In this document: positions 35,323-43,409 of the stretch, piece after piece | How positions within the stretch are numbered: position 1 is the stretch's first letter | Layout: each line of letters begins with the position of its first letter | Source of the DNA: an uncultured archaeon | Lineage (GTDB): Archaea; Thermoproteota; Bathyarchaeia; 40CM-2-53-6; CALIRQ01 | Assembly (NCBI GenBank): GCA_938042195.1 | Contig: CALIRQ010000013.1 | Coordinates: 1 to 64,000, forward strand | DNA: 64,000 bases | Direction of reading: 5' to 3' | The notes under the pieces: model-generated | Database searches by the model: none | Seen by the model: the letters and a program-made list of their open reading frames with translations, nothing else | Told to the model about the DNA's origin: nothing | Program-made: the position numbers and the translations under genes

Positions 35323-36147
35323 ATGACCAAGATAGCCTTCAGGGCGTTTGGGAATGTAGGGAGCAAGGAGGCCGAGAAACTACTCGAAATCGTTAGGGAC
35401 CTCTACGAGGGATTCGAGGATTCCCCAGACTTCGTCGAGATCCTCTTTTTCGAGGCTCTGGATCTGAGGAACGCCTATGTGGCCAAGGAGGCTGTGGGAC
35501 GATCGATTTCTGTAGATGATTTCGGGGCGCAGTTCCTCTCGGTTCACGAATGCTGGAGCGGCTCGCCTAGGATATACCTCTCCTTGGACGTCCTCAACTC
35601 CTTGCCGGAAGGCGCCTTGATGGGCGTGCTAGAGCATGAAGTGGGGCACACGATCCTACACGGCTCCCTCGAATCCTATGTATTCCCACTCGAGCTGGCG
35701 GCGGATTATTGGGCCGCCTTTGGGAGCGCGTTCGCTAGGAACCTGCTCGCCCTTGTCGCCGCATCGGTGAAGGACTTCGAGGTTACCCGGCTCTGGGCCA
35801 ATAGGAGGGCCTCCCGGGATCAGCTGGCCTTCGTCGAGCATCTGCTCAGCTCAAACGAGGCGGAGAGGGCGACCTACGCCATCGCTAAGGCCGAGCCCCC
35901 CTCAGCCTTATTATTCCGCGCCTCCGTAATGAAGCCCATCGCATGCGCTTATCCCTTGACGATGGATCCCGAGGTTGGGCCCAAGGCCGATAGGGCGATA
36001 TCCAGCTTCATAGGCTTCATGGAAGACGGCGAGAGGCGCGGGATATTGGGAATACTGGAGGATGTGGCATCGAAGGGCCTTAACGACACCTTGGGGAATG
36101 TCATCGCGGCCATGGAGGGCCTAAGGCGCAGATTCCCGGTTTCCTAA
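35323..36147 (+). CDS. HExxH zincin-type metallopeptidase-like protein
   Basis: A 274-residue soluble protein with LEHEVGHTILHGS near residue 105, the HExxH zinc motif in a helix, and a downstream acidic segment FPLELAADYWAAFG whose Glu/Asp could be the third ligand. The fold resembles minigluzincins. Substrate unknown. It follows the Cys-rich small gene by 15 bp and overlaps the trmI gene tail to tail by 4 bp. Confidence 0.7.
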   Translation: MTKIAFRAFGNVGSKEAEKLLEIVRDLYEGFEDSPDFVEILFFEALDLRNAYVAKEAVGRSISVDDFGAQFLSVHECWSGSPRIYLSLDVLNSLPEGALMGVLEHEVGHTILHGSLESYVFPLELAADYWAAFGSAFARNLLALVAASVKDFEVTRLWANRRASRDQLAFVEHLLSSNEAERATYAIAKAEPPSALLFRASVMKPIACAYPLTMDPEVGPKADRAISSFIGFMEDGERRGILGILEDVASKGLNDTLGNVIAAMEGLRRRFPVS

Positions 36148-36956
36148 GGGGGATCCGGGAGCCCCCGCTCCAGTATCCTCCTAGCGAAGGTGAGATAACC
36201 CGTGTGCCCTATCATCCGAGTGGCCGGCCTAGTCTTCCCGGGCCTCACGAGGATCTCCCTGAGGAGGCATTCATAGGTTTCTATATCGGCGAACCTTCCC
36301 TCGGCCAACGAAGCCACAACCCTCTCAACTTGATTTATGGTGGGACAAAAGATCGCTATGCAGCCCCCTCCAACCAAGGCCTCCTCCGCCAAGGGGACGA
36401 CCTCCCAAGGATCGCCTATATCAACCGCCACGGCATCCACATCCCTCTCCTCGAGCCCGGCCTTGGCATCAGCTTCCTTGAAGGTTACGTAATCCAAGAG
36501 CCCGGCTTTGGATAGGTTCCTCTTGGCTATCTCCACGAACTCCTTCCTGGTTTCATAGGTGAAGACCATGCCACCAGGCCTGACGGCGTTCGCGAGGGCC
36601 ATCGTCAGCGAACCGCTCCCGGTGCCTATCTCTACAACCCTCTTGCCGGGCCCAACCCCTAACCTCAAGAGCTCGAGCCCTATGTCCTTAGGATACATTA
36701 TCTGCGTCGGCCTCTCGGCCTTCATTATAAGATCATAAATCGTCGGCTTCAGGGCAAAGAACCGCTCCCCCAAGTTGCTGAATATCGAACAACCATAGGG
36801 TCTCCCCACTAGGTCCCCGAGGCTGACCACCCCCTTATGGGTATGAAACTCCCTTCCCTTTGATACCTTGACGAGCCATTTCCCTCTTTGATCCAAATAT
36901 AGCAGGACGTATTTCCCTTCTTCGATAACTTTATCGCCGTTTCCCATCGATCCCAA
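36144..36956 (-). CDS. trmI: tRNA (adenine-58-N1)-methyltransferase
   Basis: A SAM-dependent enzyme making m1A in the tRNA T loop (A57/A58 in archaea), which stabilises tRNA in thermophiles. The 270 residues have the archaeal N-terminal beta domain (KYVLLYLDQRGKWLVKV, FHTHKGVV), KPTIYDLIMKAERPTQIMYP, the SAM motif VVEIGTGSGSLTMALANAV, and DVDAVAVDIGDPWEVV. Its start overlaps the end of the phosphatase gene by 26 bp, so the minus-strand run 36144-42489 may be one transcript. Confidence 0.93.
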   Translation of the reverse strand: MGSMGNGDKVIEEGKYVLLYLDQRGKWLVKVSKGREFHTHKGVVSLGDLVGRPYGCSIFSNLGERFFALKPTIYDLIMKAERPTQIMYPKDIGLELLRLGVGPGKRVVEIGTGSGSLTMALANAVRPGGMVFTYETRKEFVEIAKRNLSKAGLLDYVTFKEADAKAGLEERDVDAVAVDIGDPWEVVPLAEEALVGGGCIAIFCPTINQVERVVASLAEGRFADIETYECLLREILVRPGKTRPATRMIGHTGYLTFARRILERGLPDPP

Positions 36957-37671
36957 GCTTCATCCCGTTGTCCAATTTCGCCGCCTTTAATCCCACTGGG
37001 GAGCTGGAGTCGATCGATGGTGAGCCCTCGGAAGCTTCATGTGGGACCGCGGATCCGATTAGATGGATGACGGCTTCGGAGAGATCCTCCCCAATCGCCA
37101 AATCGGCCGAGCCGATCGGCTCCTTGGGGCATATGGCTATCCCGAGGCCGATCCAAGGCGGGAAATCATGGATCGAATCCCCTATCGAGCAACATTCACG
37201 GCCCGCGATCCCGAACGAATCGCACACGCTTCGCATGACTTCGCCCTTGGATTCCAAGGGGACCGATACCAAGGCCCCACCCGTCAATCTGCCATCCCTC
37301 GCCTCCAAATCATTGGCCAAGCAAAAATCCATGCCGAGCCCATCGGCCAATCGCTTGGCCAAGGGCAGGAGGCCCGCGCTGATGATGCCAACCTTGATGC
37401 CATTCGCCTTGAGGGCCTCGATCAGCCGATCCGCCCCCCTCCTGAGAGGGATCTCGCCGAGGATCCCCTCAACCTCCTCGACCCTGATGCCCCTCCAAAG
37501 GCTCGCGTCCAACTGCGCCCATTCCTCATAGCTTATCTCGCCCGCGCGGTATCTCTCCAAGTGGCGCCTTCCCAAATCCCAGGTCCCCAAGCGCTCGTGC
37601 AGATATTGCCAGCTATTCGCCTCAACGAGCGTCCCGTCGAGATCCAATATGACCAGCCTTATGGCCGACAA
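36931..37671 (-). CDS. HAD-superfamily phosphatase (SerB-like)
   Basis: A 246-residue HAD hydrolase. LVILDLDGTLVEANSW carries the nucleophile Asp and acid/base Asp, VGIISAGLLPLAKRLAD is motif II, and SIGDSIHDFPPWIGLGIAIC is motif IV. The helical cap between residues 20 and 90 places it near phosphoserine phosphatase-type enzymes. The substrate is uncertain. It sits between trmI and a kinase-like gene on the minus strand with tight spacing. Confidence 0.8.
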   Translation of the reverse strand: MSAIRLVILDLDGTLVEANSWQYLHERLGTWDLGRRHLERYRAGEISYEEWAQLDASLWRGIRVEEVEGILGEIPLRRGADRLIEALKANGIKVGIISAGLLPLAKRLADGLGMDFCLANDLEARDGRLTGGALVSVPLESKGEVMRSVCDSFGIAGRECCSIGDSIHDFPPWIGLGIAICPKEPIGSADLAIGEDLSEAVIHLIGSAVPHEASEGSPSIDSSSPVGLKAAKLDNGMKLGIDGKRR

Positions 37672-37676
37672 GATCG

Positions 37677-39314
37677 TCAGCCCCCCTTCAGCGCCTTGGA
37701 TATGCTATACAGGGTCGGGGGCGGCGTCCAAAGGGCGAACGTCTTCAAATAGCTCAGCCCCCCGGCTCGCCTGAGCACCCCCTCGTCCCCGAGCTCCTTA
37801 TAGCCATCCAGAAAAGCTTGGACCAAATGCGAGAACCATTTCCCAAACGATATGAGGTGCCCGGTGTAATATAAGAACTCGGCTACATCCCAAGCCGCGT
37901 CTCCGCCCTTGCTCGATTGCTCCAAATCCAAGAAGTATATTTCGCCATTGGGATCGATCACTACGTTCTCCGGTTTGGCGTCCCCAAGGCAAGCGCCGAT
38001 CCCGTGGATCCTTGCCATCCACCTCCCTAGGCTCTCGAATGCACCCTCTTCCTCAGGCCCGGCATCGCCGGACTTCGAGCAACGCTTGGCCAGATCGGAG
38101 AAGGTTTCCCCCATTATGTACTCCTCCACAAGGGTCCTTTTGGGAAGGCTTAAACAGATCACATCCGGAACCGGAATACCCCGCTCGCGGAAGAGTCTAT
38201 TCATGGCATATTCATTCGACAACCTGGCCTTCCAGCTCAACGCGAACTGCCTGGTACCGAAGGCCACCAGGTTTATCGCGAACCATTTGAAGCCCTGCCA
38301 CTCGGTGAACTTCTTCACCACGAACTTCTCTTGGCCGGCCGAAACTAGGAATACGTCGTTGAGGACCCCTCCCAAGGGCTCCATGGCCAATTTGCATCCC
38401 GGCCTTAGCTCTCCGATCAACTCCATCACATCCAGCTCCACGGCCAAGCTCACCAAGCCCTTTGAGGTCTTGAGGAATCCGTACTTCCTCGGATCCTCCA
38501 AATCCCCCTCGAATCGGGCTTGATGTTCCTCGCGCAGCTTCGAGGCCATCTCCCTGAGTATGAACTCGGGGCTCGTGAGCCCGGCCCTGCTACGCGCTAT
38601 GTAGGCCTTCAGCGCCCTACTGCCCTCCTCCATCAGGTTCACGACGCGCGCCATCGCCCTCTTGGAAAGCGTCCTCTCTATGAAATCCCCCGAGATCGAT
38701 AGGAGCTCCCCCTCATACCTCAGGACCCCGGCCTTAACCAAATTCCCTATGGCCAATTCGTATCCATCGAGCACGCTTTCGAAGAACTTGCTGGCGGGCT
38801 TGAAGCTCGCGAAGGTCGAGCCAAGGTTGGGGAGGAGGCCCGCCCTCTTCTTGATCCTCGCGAGCGGGAAATATCTTCGATCGAACAATAGGCCCTCGGC
38901 CAAGCGACCATATTCCAAGATCAGGCCCTCCAATATTTCCAGCACAATTCTCTCCTTGGCCTTGACCTCCTCCTCCTTTAGATACTCCGGATTGGATAAT
39001 GGGAGATAGGGCATCGAGAGCTTATCCGCTAAGAAATCTCCCAGGACGCCCTTGGAGGCATCCAGCTCAAACAATTCCCTATCGACGAAAAGCGCGTTCA
39101 GATAGCCATTGCCCAGGCCGCTGAAGCGATACCTCAAGCCCTGCGGGAAGTCCGATATTATCGCTACCGCATCCAAGTCGCGGTCTAGGTCCAGGGGGGA
39201 GATCGCCTGTTGGCCGTATAGGAAGGATGCGATAACTTCCCCCGCCCGCTCCATGGCCTCCAGCCGCTCCTTGATTAAGGAGGCCTTCGGATCCAATGGC
39301 TTCAGCCCCCGCAA
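37677..39314 (-). CDS. Fusion of nucleotidyltransferase-like region with a RIO/Kdo-type kinase domain
   Basis: A 545-residue protein. The N-terminus has FLYGQQAISPLDLDRDLDAV followed by a nucleotidyltransferase-like DRD pattern. The middle is helical. The C-terminal 230 residues form an atypical protein or sugar kinase: EKFVVKKFTEWQG (Lys), EEYIMGETFSDL, and the catalytic CLGDAKPENVVID with YFLDLEQSSK (DxE in place of DFG). Similarity is to Bud32/RIO and lipopolysaccharide (Kdo/WaaP) kinases. Next to PMT-like and GT2 genes, it may modify a glycan or lipid. The five-base gap to the phosphatase gene indicates cotranscription. Confidence 0.7.
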   Translation of the reverse strand: MRGLKPLDPKASLIKERLEAMERAGEVIASFLYGQQAISPLDLDRDLDAVAIISDFPQGLRYRFSGLGNGYLNALFVDRELFELDASKGVLGDFLADKLSMPYLPLSNPEYLKEEEVKAKERIVLEILEGLILEYGRLAEGLLFDRRYFPLARIKKRAGLLPNLGSTFASFKPASKFFESVLDGYELAIGNLVKAGVLRYEGELLSISGDFIERTLSKRAMARVVNLMEEGSRALKAYIARSRAGLTSPEFILREMASKLREEHQARFEGDLEDPRKYGFLKTSKGLVSLAVELDVMELIGELRPGCKLAMEPLGGVLNDVFLVSAGQEKFVVKKFTEWQGFKWFAINLVAFGTRQFALSWKARLSNEYAMNRLFRERGIPVPDVICLSLPKRTLVEEYIMGETFSDLAKRCSKSGDAGPEEEGAFESLGRWMARIHGIGACLGDAKPENVVIDPNGEIYFLDLEQSSKGGDAAWDVAEFLYYTGHLISFGKWFSHLVQAFLDGYKELGDEGVLRRAGGLSYLKTFALWTPPPTLYSISKALKGG

Positions 39315-39317
39315 GCC

Positions 39318-40856
39318 CTATGGGAACTCGATCTTATACATCACCAGGTCATGGACGCCTGGATATAGGTGCTCCCACTGGGTGTAATTCCCCTTCCCCG
39401 GCTCCGATCCGCGATAGGATCGTATGGAATCCTCATAGGCCGGCACGAGGCGCGCGTTTCCGATCCATCGATCGCCGGCCACGCCCAAATCCGGGAAGAG
39501 GATCCAGGATTTGGAGAAGCTGGCGTTTTGCCAGATCAGATAGCTCACTCCGTTCGCCCTTAACCAATCCGCGATGGATTGGGGATCGCGAATCGCACCG
39601 GAGGATGCCAAATAATCGAAGCTTAGGAAGGCTTTTGGATCGATCCCGGAATAATATATGATTAGGGGGGAATCGCAAAGGACGATCCCCCCGACATACC
39701 GCTTCTTCAGCTCGAGGGCCGTCCTGTATTCCGGCATTATGATATAGGCCTTCTTTGGGCCTATTAGGCCCTGCGTTGATAAGGGGATCAGCAGGAGCAG
39801 GACAAGGGCCAGCGCCAAGGCCCCCCTCCTCGCCCTCCTCCCCCTGAACTCCGGGAAGGCCGATGGAACGGAAAGGGCCATAAGGGGCATGAGGGGGACT
39901 ATGCGCTCTATGCCGCCCGGGTCTAGCGCTATGGAGTGGGCTATCGAGATGGCGAGGAGGAAGAGAATGGAGGCGGCCACCGCGAACCTGGACCATCCGC
40001 CCTTGATCGAGCCGAAGAGGACCCCTATGAAGAAGAGGAAGAATGTCATCACTAGGGAGAGGTTGGGGTAGAAGAGGAGGACCGCCGGATTGAAGGCTGG
40101 GCGCCATCCTATAAGGGCCAAGTAGGCGGATAGCCAAGCGAAGGGATTCCCTGAGTTCGCATATCCCCATCCGCACCATGCGGCGAAGGACAGGGCCATG
40201 GAGGTCAATGGGATCGAAGCCTCCCTCCATCGCCATCCCCTTTGCGCATAGGCAAGGGCTACGAGGATGGCCGAGAGCGCCCAGCCGGTATAGCTGGTCA
40301 TCATCATGAGGATCAATAGGGCGGAGAAGGGGGCGATCCTATTCTCCATTAGCGCCCATATGGCCAAGCAAAGGAGGAAGCCTAGCGGGGCCTCGATGCT
40401 CGTCAGCACTGAGTAATCCATATGCCATGGCTGTGCCGCTAGGACCAAACCCCCTATAAGGGCCTTCCAAGAGCTCCCGTAGATCCTGTAACATAGGGCC
40501 GAAACTATGGCGCACGTTAGAACCCCCGATAGGAGGCTTATGGCCCTCGGGATCCATAGGCTTCGGCTCCCCAATAAGGCCATGAGGATCGATGAGGCGT
40601 ATTGGTAAAAGGGGGGCCAAATTACGGCCAGGTTTGGCATCGGCTTGAAGTCGCTGTAGACGAAGCCCCTCTCGATTGTCGATACCATTAGGATCCAGCG
40701 ATGATAGCCCTCGCTCAGGCGATCCAGCATAGCCGCGAATCCATAGGTGGAGGCGAAGTAGTCCTGATATAAGAGGAGCTGGAGGGCCCTGGCGGCCGCG
40801 GCCGCTAAGGCGACGAGGAGGATTACGAAGATCGCGCCCAGCGCCCTGCTCCGGAT
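39318..40856 (-). CDS. PMT/ArnT-like membrane glycosyltransferase; apparent ATC start
   Basis: A polytopic transferase with about ten TM segments, likely using a dolichyl-phosphate sugar. FVYSDFKPMPNLAVIWPPFY is a loop typical of the ArnT/PMT superfamily. A canonical start exists only at ATG 40730 (MLDRLSEGYHRW), which omits a hydrophobic segment LGAIFVILLVALAAAAARAL and the loop QDYFASTYGFAA encoded upstream in frame. The frame is open to the end of the preceding gene with no ATG, GTG or TTG. ATC 40856, preceded by GGGGGGAG, would restore the first TM helix and 512 residues. Start uncertain. Confidence 0.75.
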   Translation of the reverse strand: MRSRALGAIFVILLVALAAAAARALQLLLYQDYFASTYGFAAMLDRLSEGYHRWILMVSTIERGFVYSDFKPMPNLAVIWPPFYQYASSILMALLGSRSLWIPRAISLLSGVLTCAIVSALCYRIYGSSWKALIGGLVLAAQPWHMDYSVLTSIEAPLGFLLCLAIWALMENRIAPFSALLILMMMTSYTGWALSAILVALAYAQRGWRWREASIPLTSMALSFAAWCGWGYANSGNPFAWLSAYLALIGWRPAFNPAVLLFYPNLSLVMTFFLFFIGVLFGSIKGGWSRFAVAASILFLLAISIAHSIALDPGGIERIVPLMPLMALSVPSAFPEFRGRRARRGALALALVLLLLIPLSTQGLIGPKKAYIIMPEYRTALELKKRYVGGIVLCDSPLIIYYSGIDPKAFLSFDYLASSGAIRDPQSIADWLRANGVSYLIWQNASFSKSWILFPDLGVAGDRWIGNARLVPAYEDSIRSYRGSEPGKGNYTQWEHLYPGVHDLVMYKIEFP

Positions 40857-40869
40857 CCCCGCTCCCCCC

Positions 40870-42489
40870 TCATGACGTCCTGATCTGGTCCTTCGCGGCC
40901 TCCCTGATGGTCAACCTAGCCACGTAAAGGTATGCGCAGGTATAAAGCCACAATATGGGGATTATCCCAAGGTTCGGAACGGGGCTCAGGTAGGCCTTCA
41001 GGATGCAATAAATCCCCAGCAAGCCGGCGCCTATCTCGGCGGCGGTCATGCGGCTTAGCTTAACTTGATATGCCTTATCCCTCCAAGTATCGGAAGGCCT
41101 TTCTATGCGGTATTTTGGGGTCCTGGCGAATGTCCCAGGCCCCCTTCCGAATAGGCCCCTCATGACAGAAACCGTATTGCTGAGGCTTATGCCGAAGCCT
41201 ATGACCCCCAATGCCCCGAGGGCCTTGATCTCATCCCTGATGCTCCTCCCCTGCAGCCTCAACGCATACGCGTAGAAAAGCCACATGGAGATCGCGCAGA
41301 AGAATATGGAAACGTTCAGGAGTAGCCAATGCGGCGTATAATTCGCCGCCCTCCAAAGCGATATCGCGATGCCCTCCAGATAGAGCCAGATCTGGAGGTA
41401 TATCGATACGTCCGGCCTGACCCCCGCCCTCTCCACGCTCTCGCTAACGACGGCTGACCAATCGAACTCAACGAGCCTTATGTCGAACAGCGCCGCCACC
41501 ACCGCTATTAGGAACGCGGAGGCCATAAGGGGATGGACGGAGTAATAGGATAGATGTATCGCAGCTTGGACCTTCTGGCCCAAGGTCAGCCTCCTATCGA
41601 GGAGAACCCTCGGGAGGAGCTTCCTAAAGACCCTCATCGAGCCGCTGGCCCATCTGCTCTGCTGCCTCCTCAAAGCTGGGATCGTCGGGGGTATCTCCGC
41701 GAAACATTCGATGTCCCTTACATATAGGGCCCTCCAGCCGAGCAGTTGCATCCTATAGCTCACATCCAAATCCTCCGCCAACGTATCCGATTGCCAACCC
41801 CCTGCCTCGATGATCGCTTCCCTCCTTAGCATCCCAGCCGAACCGTTGAAATTTATGAGATAGCCCCCCGCGCATCTGCCCGCCTGCTCCACTATATGAT
41901 GCCCATCATATCCTATCGCGATGGCCTTTGTAACTATGTTATACTCCCTATTCACGTGGGCCCATCTGCACTGAACCAGGCCGATCTTCGGGTCCTTGAA
42001 ATAGGGAACGATCCTCTCCAAGAAATCGGCCGGCGGTATGAAGTCGGCATCGAATATGGCTATTAAGGAGTTCTTCGTGAACTTAAGGGCGTTCTGAAGG
42101 GCGCCGGCCTTGAATCCCTCCCGGTTATCCCGATGGATCAATTCGATATCGTAGCCCTCATCCCTCATCTCCTTTACGAGCCCCCTCAGGATATCGGTCG
42201 TGACGTCGGTCGAGTCATCCAAGACCAATATTTGGACGAGGGCCTTGCCATATCTATCCACCATCTCCTTACAGGCCCTCAAAAGCCTGACAACCACGTA
42301 GCGCTCATTATAGGTCGGGAGCTGTATGGTGACCCTCTCCCTCCCCCCGACCGGTGGCTTCGGCGCATAATACTCGGAGGCTTTCTTCATCAAGAAGTAG
42401 AAGTTCAATCCATATGGGAGGAAGAGGATCGAGAGCGCGGTGGAGAGGCCCAGCAGCGCGGATCGCATGAGGTCGAAATCGGGACCCAT
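40870..42489 (-). CDS. Cellulose-synthase-like family 2 glycosyltransferase
   Basis: A processive-type GT2 of 539 residues. One N-terminal TM, then the catalytic core: QLPTYNERYVVVRLL, LVLDDSTDVT, IAIFDADFIPP, LAEDLDVSYRM and the QQSRWASG motif near residue 280, followed by four or so C-terminal TM segments. It should polymerise or transfer sugar from an NDP-sugar across the membrane. Its stop overlaps the upstream-extended frame of the next transferase gene, so both act in one surface-glycan operon. Confidence 0.9.
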   Translation of the reverse strand: MGPDFDLMRSALLGLSTALSILFLPYGLNFYFLMKKASEYYAPKPPVGGRERVTIQLPTYNERYVVVRLLRACKEMVDRYGKALVQILVLDDSTDVTTDILRGLVKEMRDEGYDIELIHRDNREGFKAGALQNALKFTKNSLIAIFDADFIPPADFLERIVPYFKDPKIGLVQCRWAHVNREYNIVTKAIAIGYDGHHIVEQAGRCAGGYLINFNGSAGMLRREAIIEAGGWQSDTLAEDLDVSYRMQLLGWRALYVRDIECFAEIPPTIPALRRQQSRWASGSMRVFRKLLPRVLLDRRLTLGQKVQAAIHLSYYSVHPLMASAFLIAVVAALFDIRLVEFDWSAVVSESVERAGVRPDVSIYLQIWLYLEGIAISLWRAANYTPHWLLLNVSIFFCAISMWLFYAYALRLQGRSIRDEIKALGALGVIGFGISLSNTVSVMRGLFGRGPGTFARTPKYRIERPSDTWRDKAYQVKLSRMTAAEIGAGLLGIYCILKAYLSPVPNLGIIPILWLYTCAYLYVARLTIREAAKDQIRTS

Positions 42490-42581
42490 CTGCCGAAACC
42501 ACCAGCGCTATCCAGAGAGTTTATTTCGGGATGGGTTAAGACCCTTTTTAAAACTTATAAATGTAGTCCCGCCCTTTGCAA

Positions 42582-43382
42582 ATGGCGCTCATCGCCCGAA
42601 GGGGCGCATATCGCCAATTTTTTGGGCGATCGCCGGCGGGGAGGGCTTTGGAGAGGCTGGAAACCGGGATAAGGGGCTTGGACGAGTTGCTGGGAGGGGG
42701 CTTCCCGAGGGGGAAGACCATATTGGTGGTGGGGAGCCCTGGATCGGGGAAGACCACGTTCGCGATTCAATACCTTTACCGCGGGGCCCTCCTAGGCGAG
42801 GGGGGGCTCTACGTATCCATGGACGAGCCTCCGGAGAACGTTAAATCGGACCTCTCCTCCTTCGGGTGGGACCTCGACGGGATGGAGAAATCCGGGAGGA
42901 TAATATTCGTGGATGCTACCCCCCTCAAGAGGGTCGGAGGGGCGGAGGAGCTCGATGAGGGGGGCTATGAGGTCCAAGAGATGACCTTCCAAAGCCTGAT
43001 CAGAACGATAAGGAAGATAGTTGACGAGGAGGGGATCTCCAGGATAGCGGTTGATCCGATCACGCCATTGATGTTGAGGTATGAAACCCCGCTGGAAAGG
43101 CGGAGGGCCCTGCTTACGTTCTTCGAAAACCTATCGAGGACCAAATGCACATCGATCGTGACAACGGAGCTCAGGACGAGCGTATTCAGGAGGAGCTTTC
43201 AGCTCGAGGAGTTCCTTTCGCAAGGCGTCATATTGCTACATAGTATATTCCACGCCGGTAACCTCGTGAGGGCGATCCAGATCGAGAAGATGAGGGGGAT
43301 AGCGCACGACGCCCAACCCAGGCCCTATAGGATAGGGAAGGATGGCATCGAGGTATTCCCAAGGGATAAGATATTCGGGTGA
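42582..43382 (+). CDS. KaiC-like RecA-superfamily ATPase
   Basis: A single-domain KaiC/RadA-like ATPase of 267 residues. RLETGIRGLDELLGGGFPRG leads to Walker A VGSPGSGKTTFAIQYLYRG, then YVSMDEPPENV and Walker B-like ISRIAVDPITPLM. Such proteins are signalling or regulatory ATPases in archaea. ATG 42582 lies about 25 bp after TTATAAAT (42555-42562), so it is leaderless; TTG 42576 is in frame. It diverges from the GT2 gene and meets the membrane-tethered ATPase gene tail to tail. Confidence 0.85.
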   Translation: MALIARRGAYRQFFGRSPAGRALERLETGIRGLDELLGGGFPRGKTILVVGSPGSGKTTFAIQYLYRGALLGEGGLYVSMDEPPENVKSDLSSFGWDLDGMEKSGRIIFVDATPLKRVGGAEELDEGGYEVQEMTFQSLIRTIRKIVDEEGISRIAVDPITPLMLRYETPLERRRALLTFFENLSRTKCTSIVTTELRTSVFRRSFQLEEFLSQGVILLHSIFHAGNLVRAIQIEKMRGIAHDAQPRPYRIGKDGIEVFPRDKIFG

Positions 43383-43409
43383 ACGGAATCCCATAACGCC
43401 TTGGTGGGC

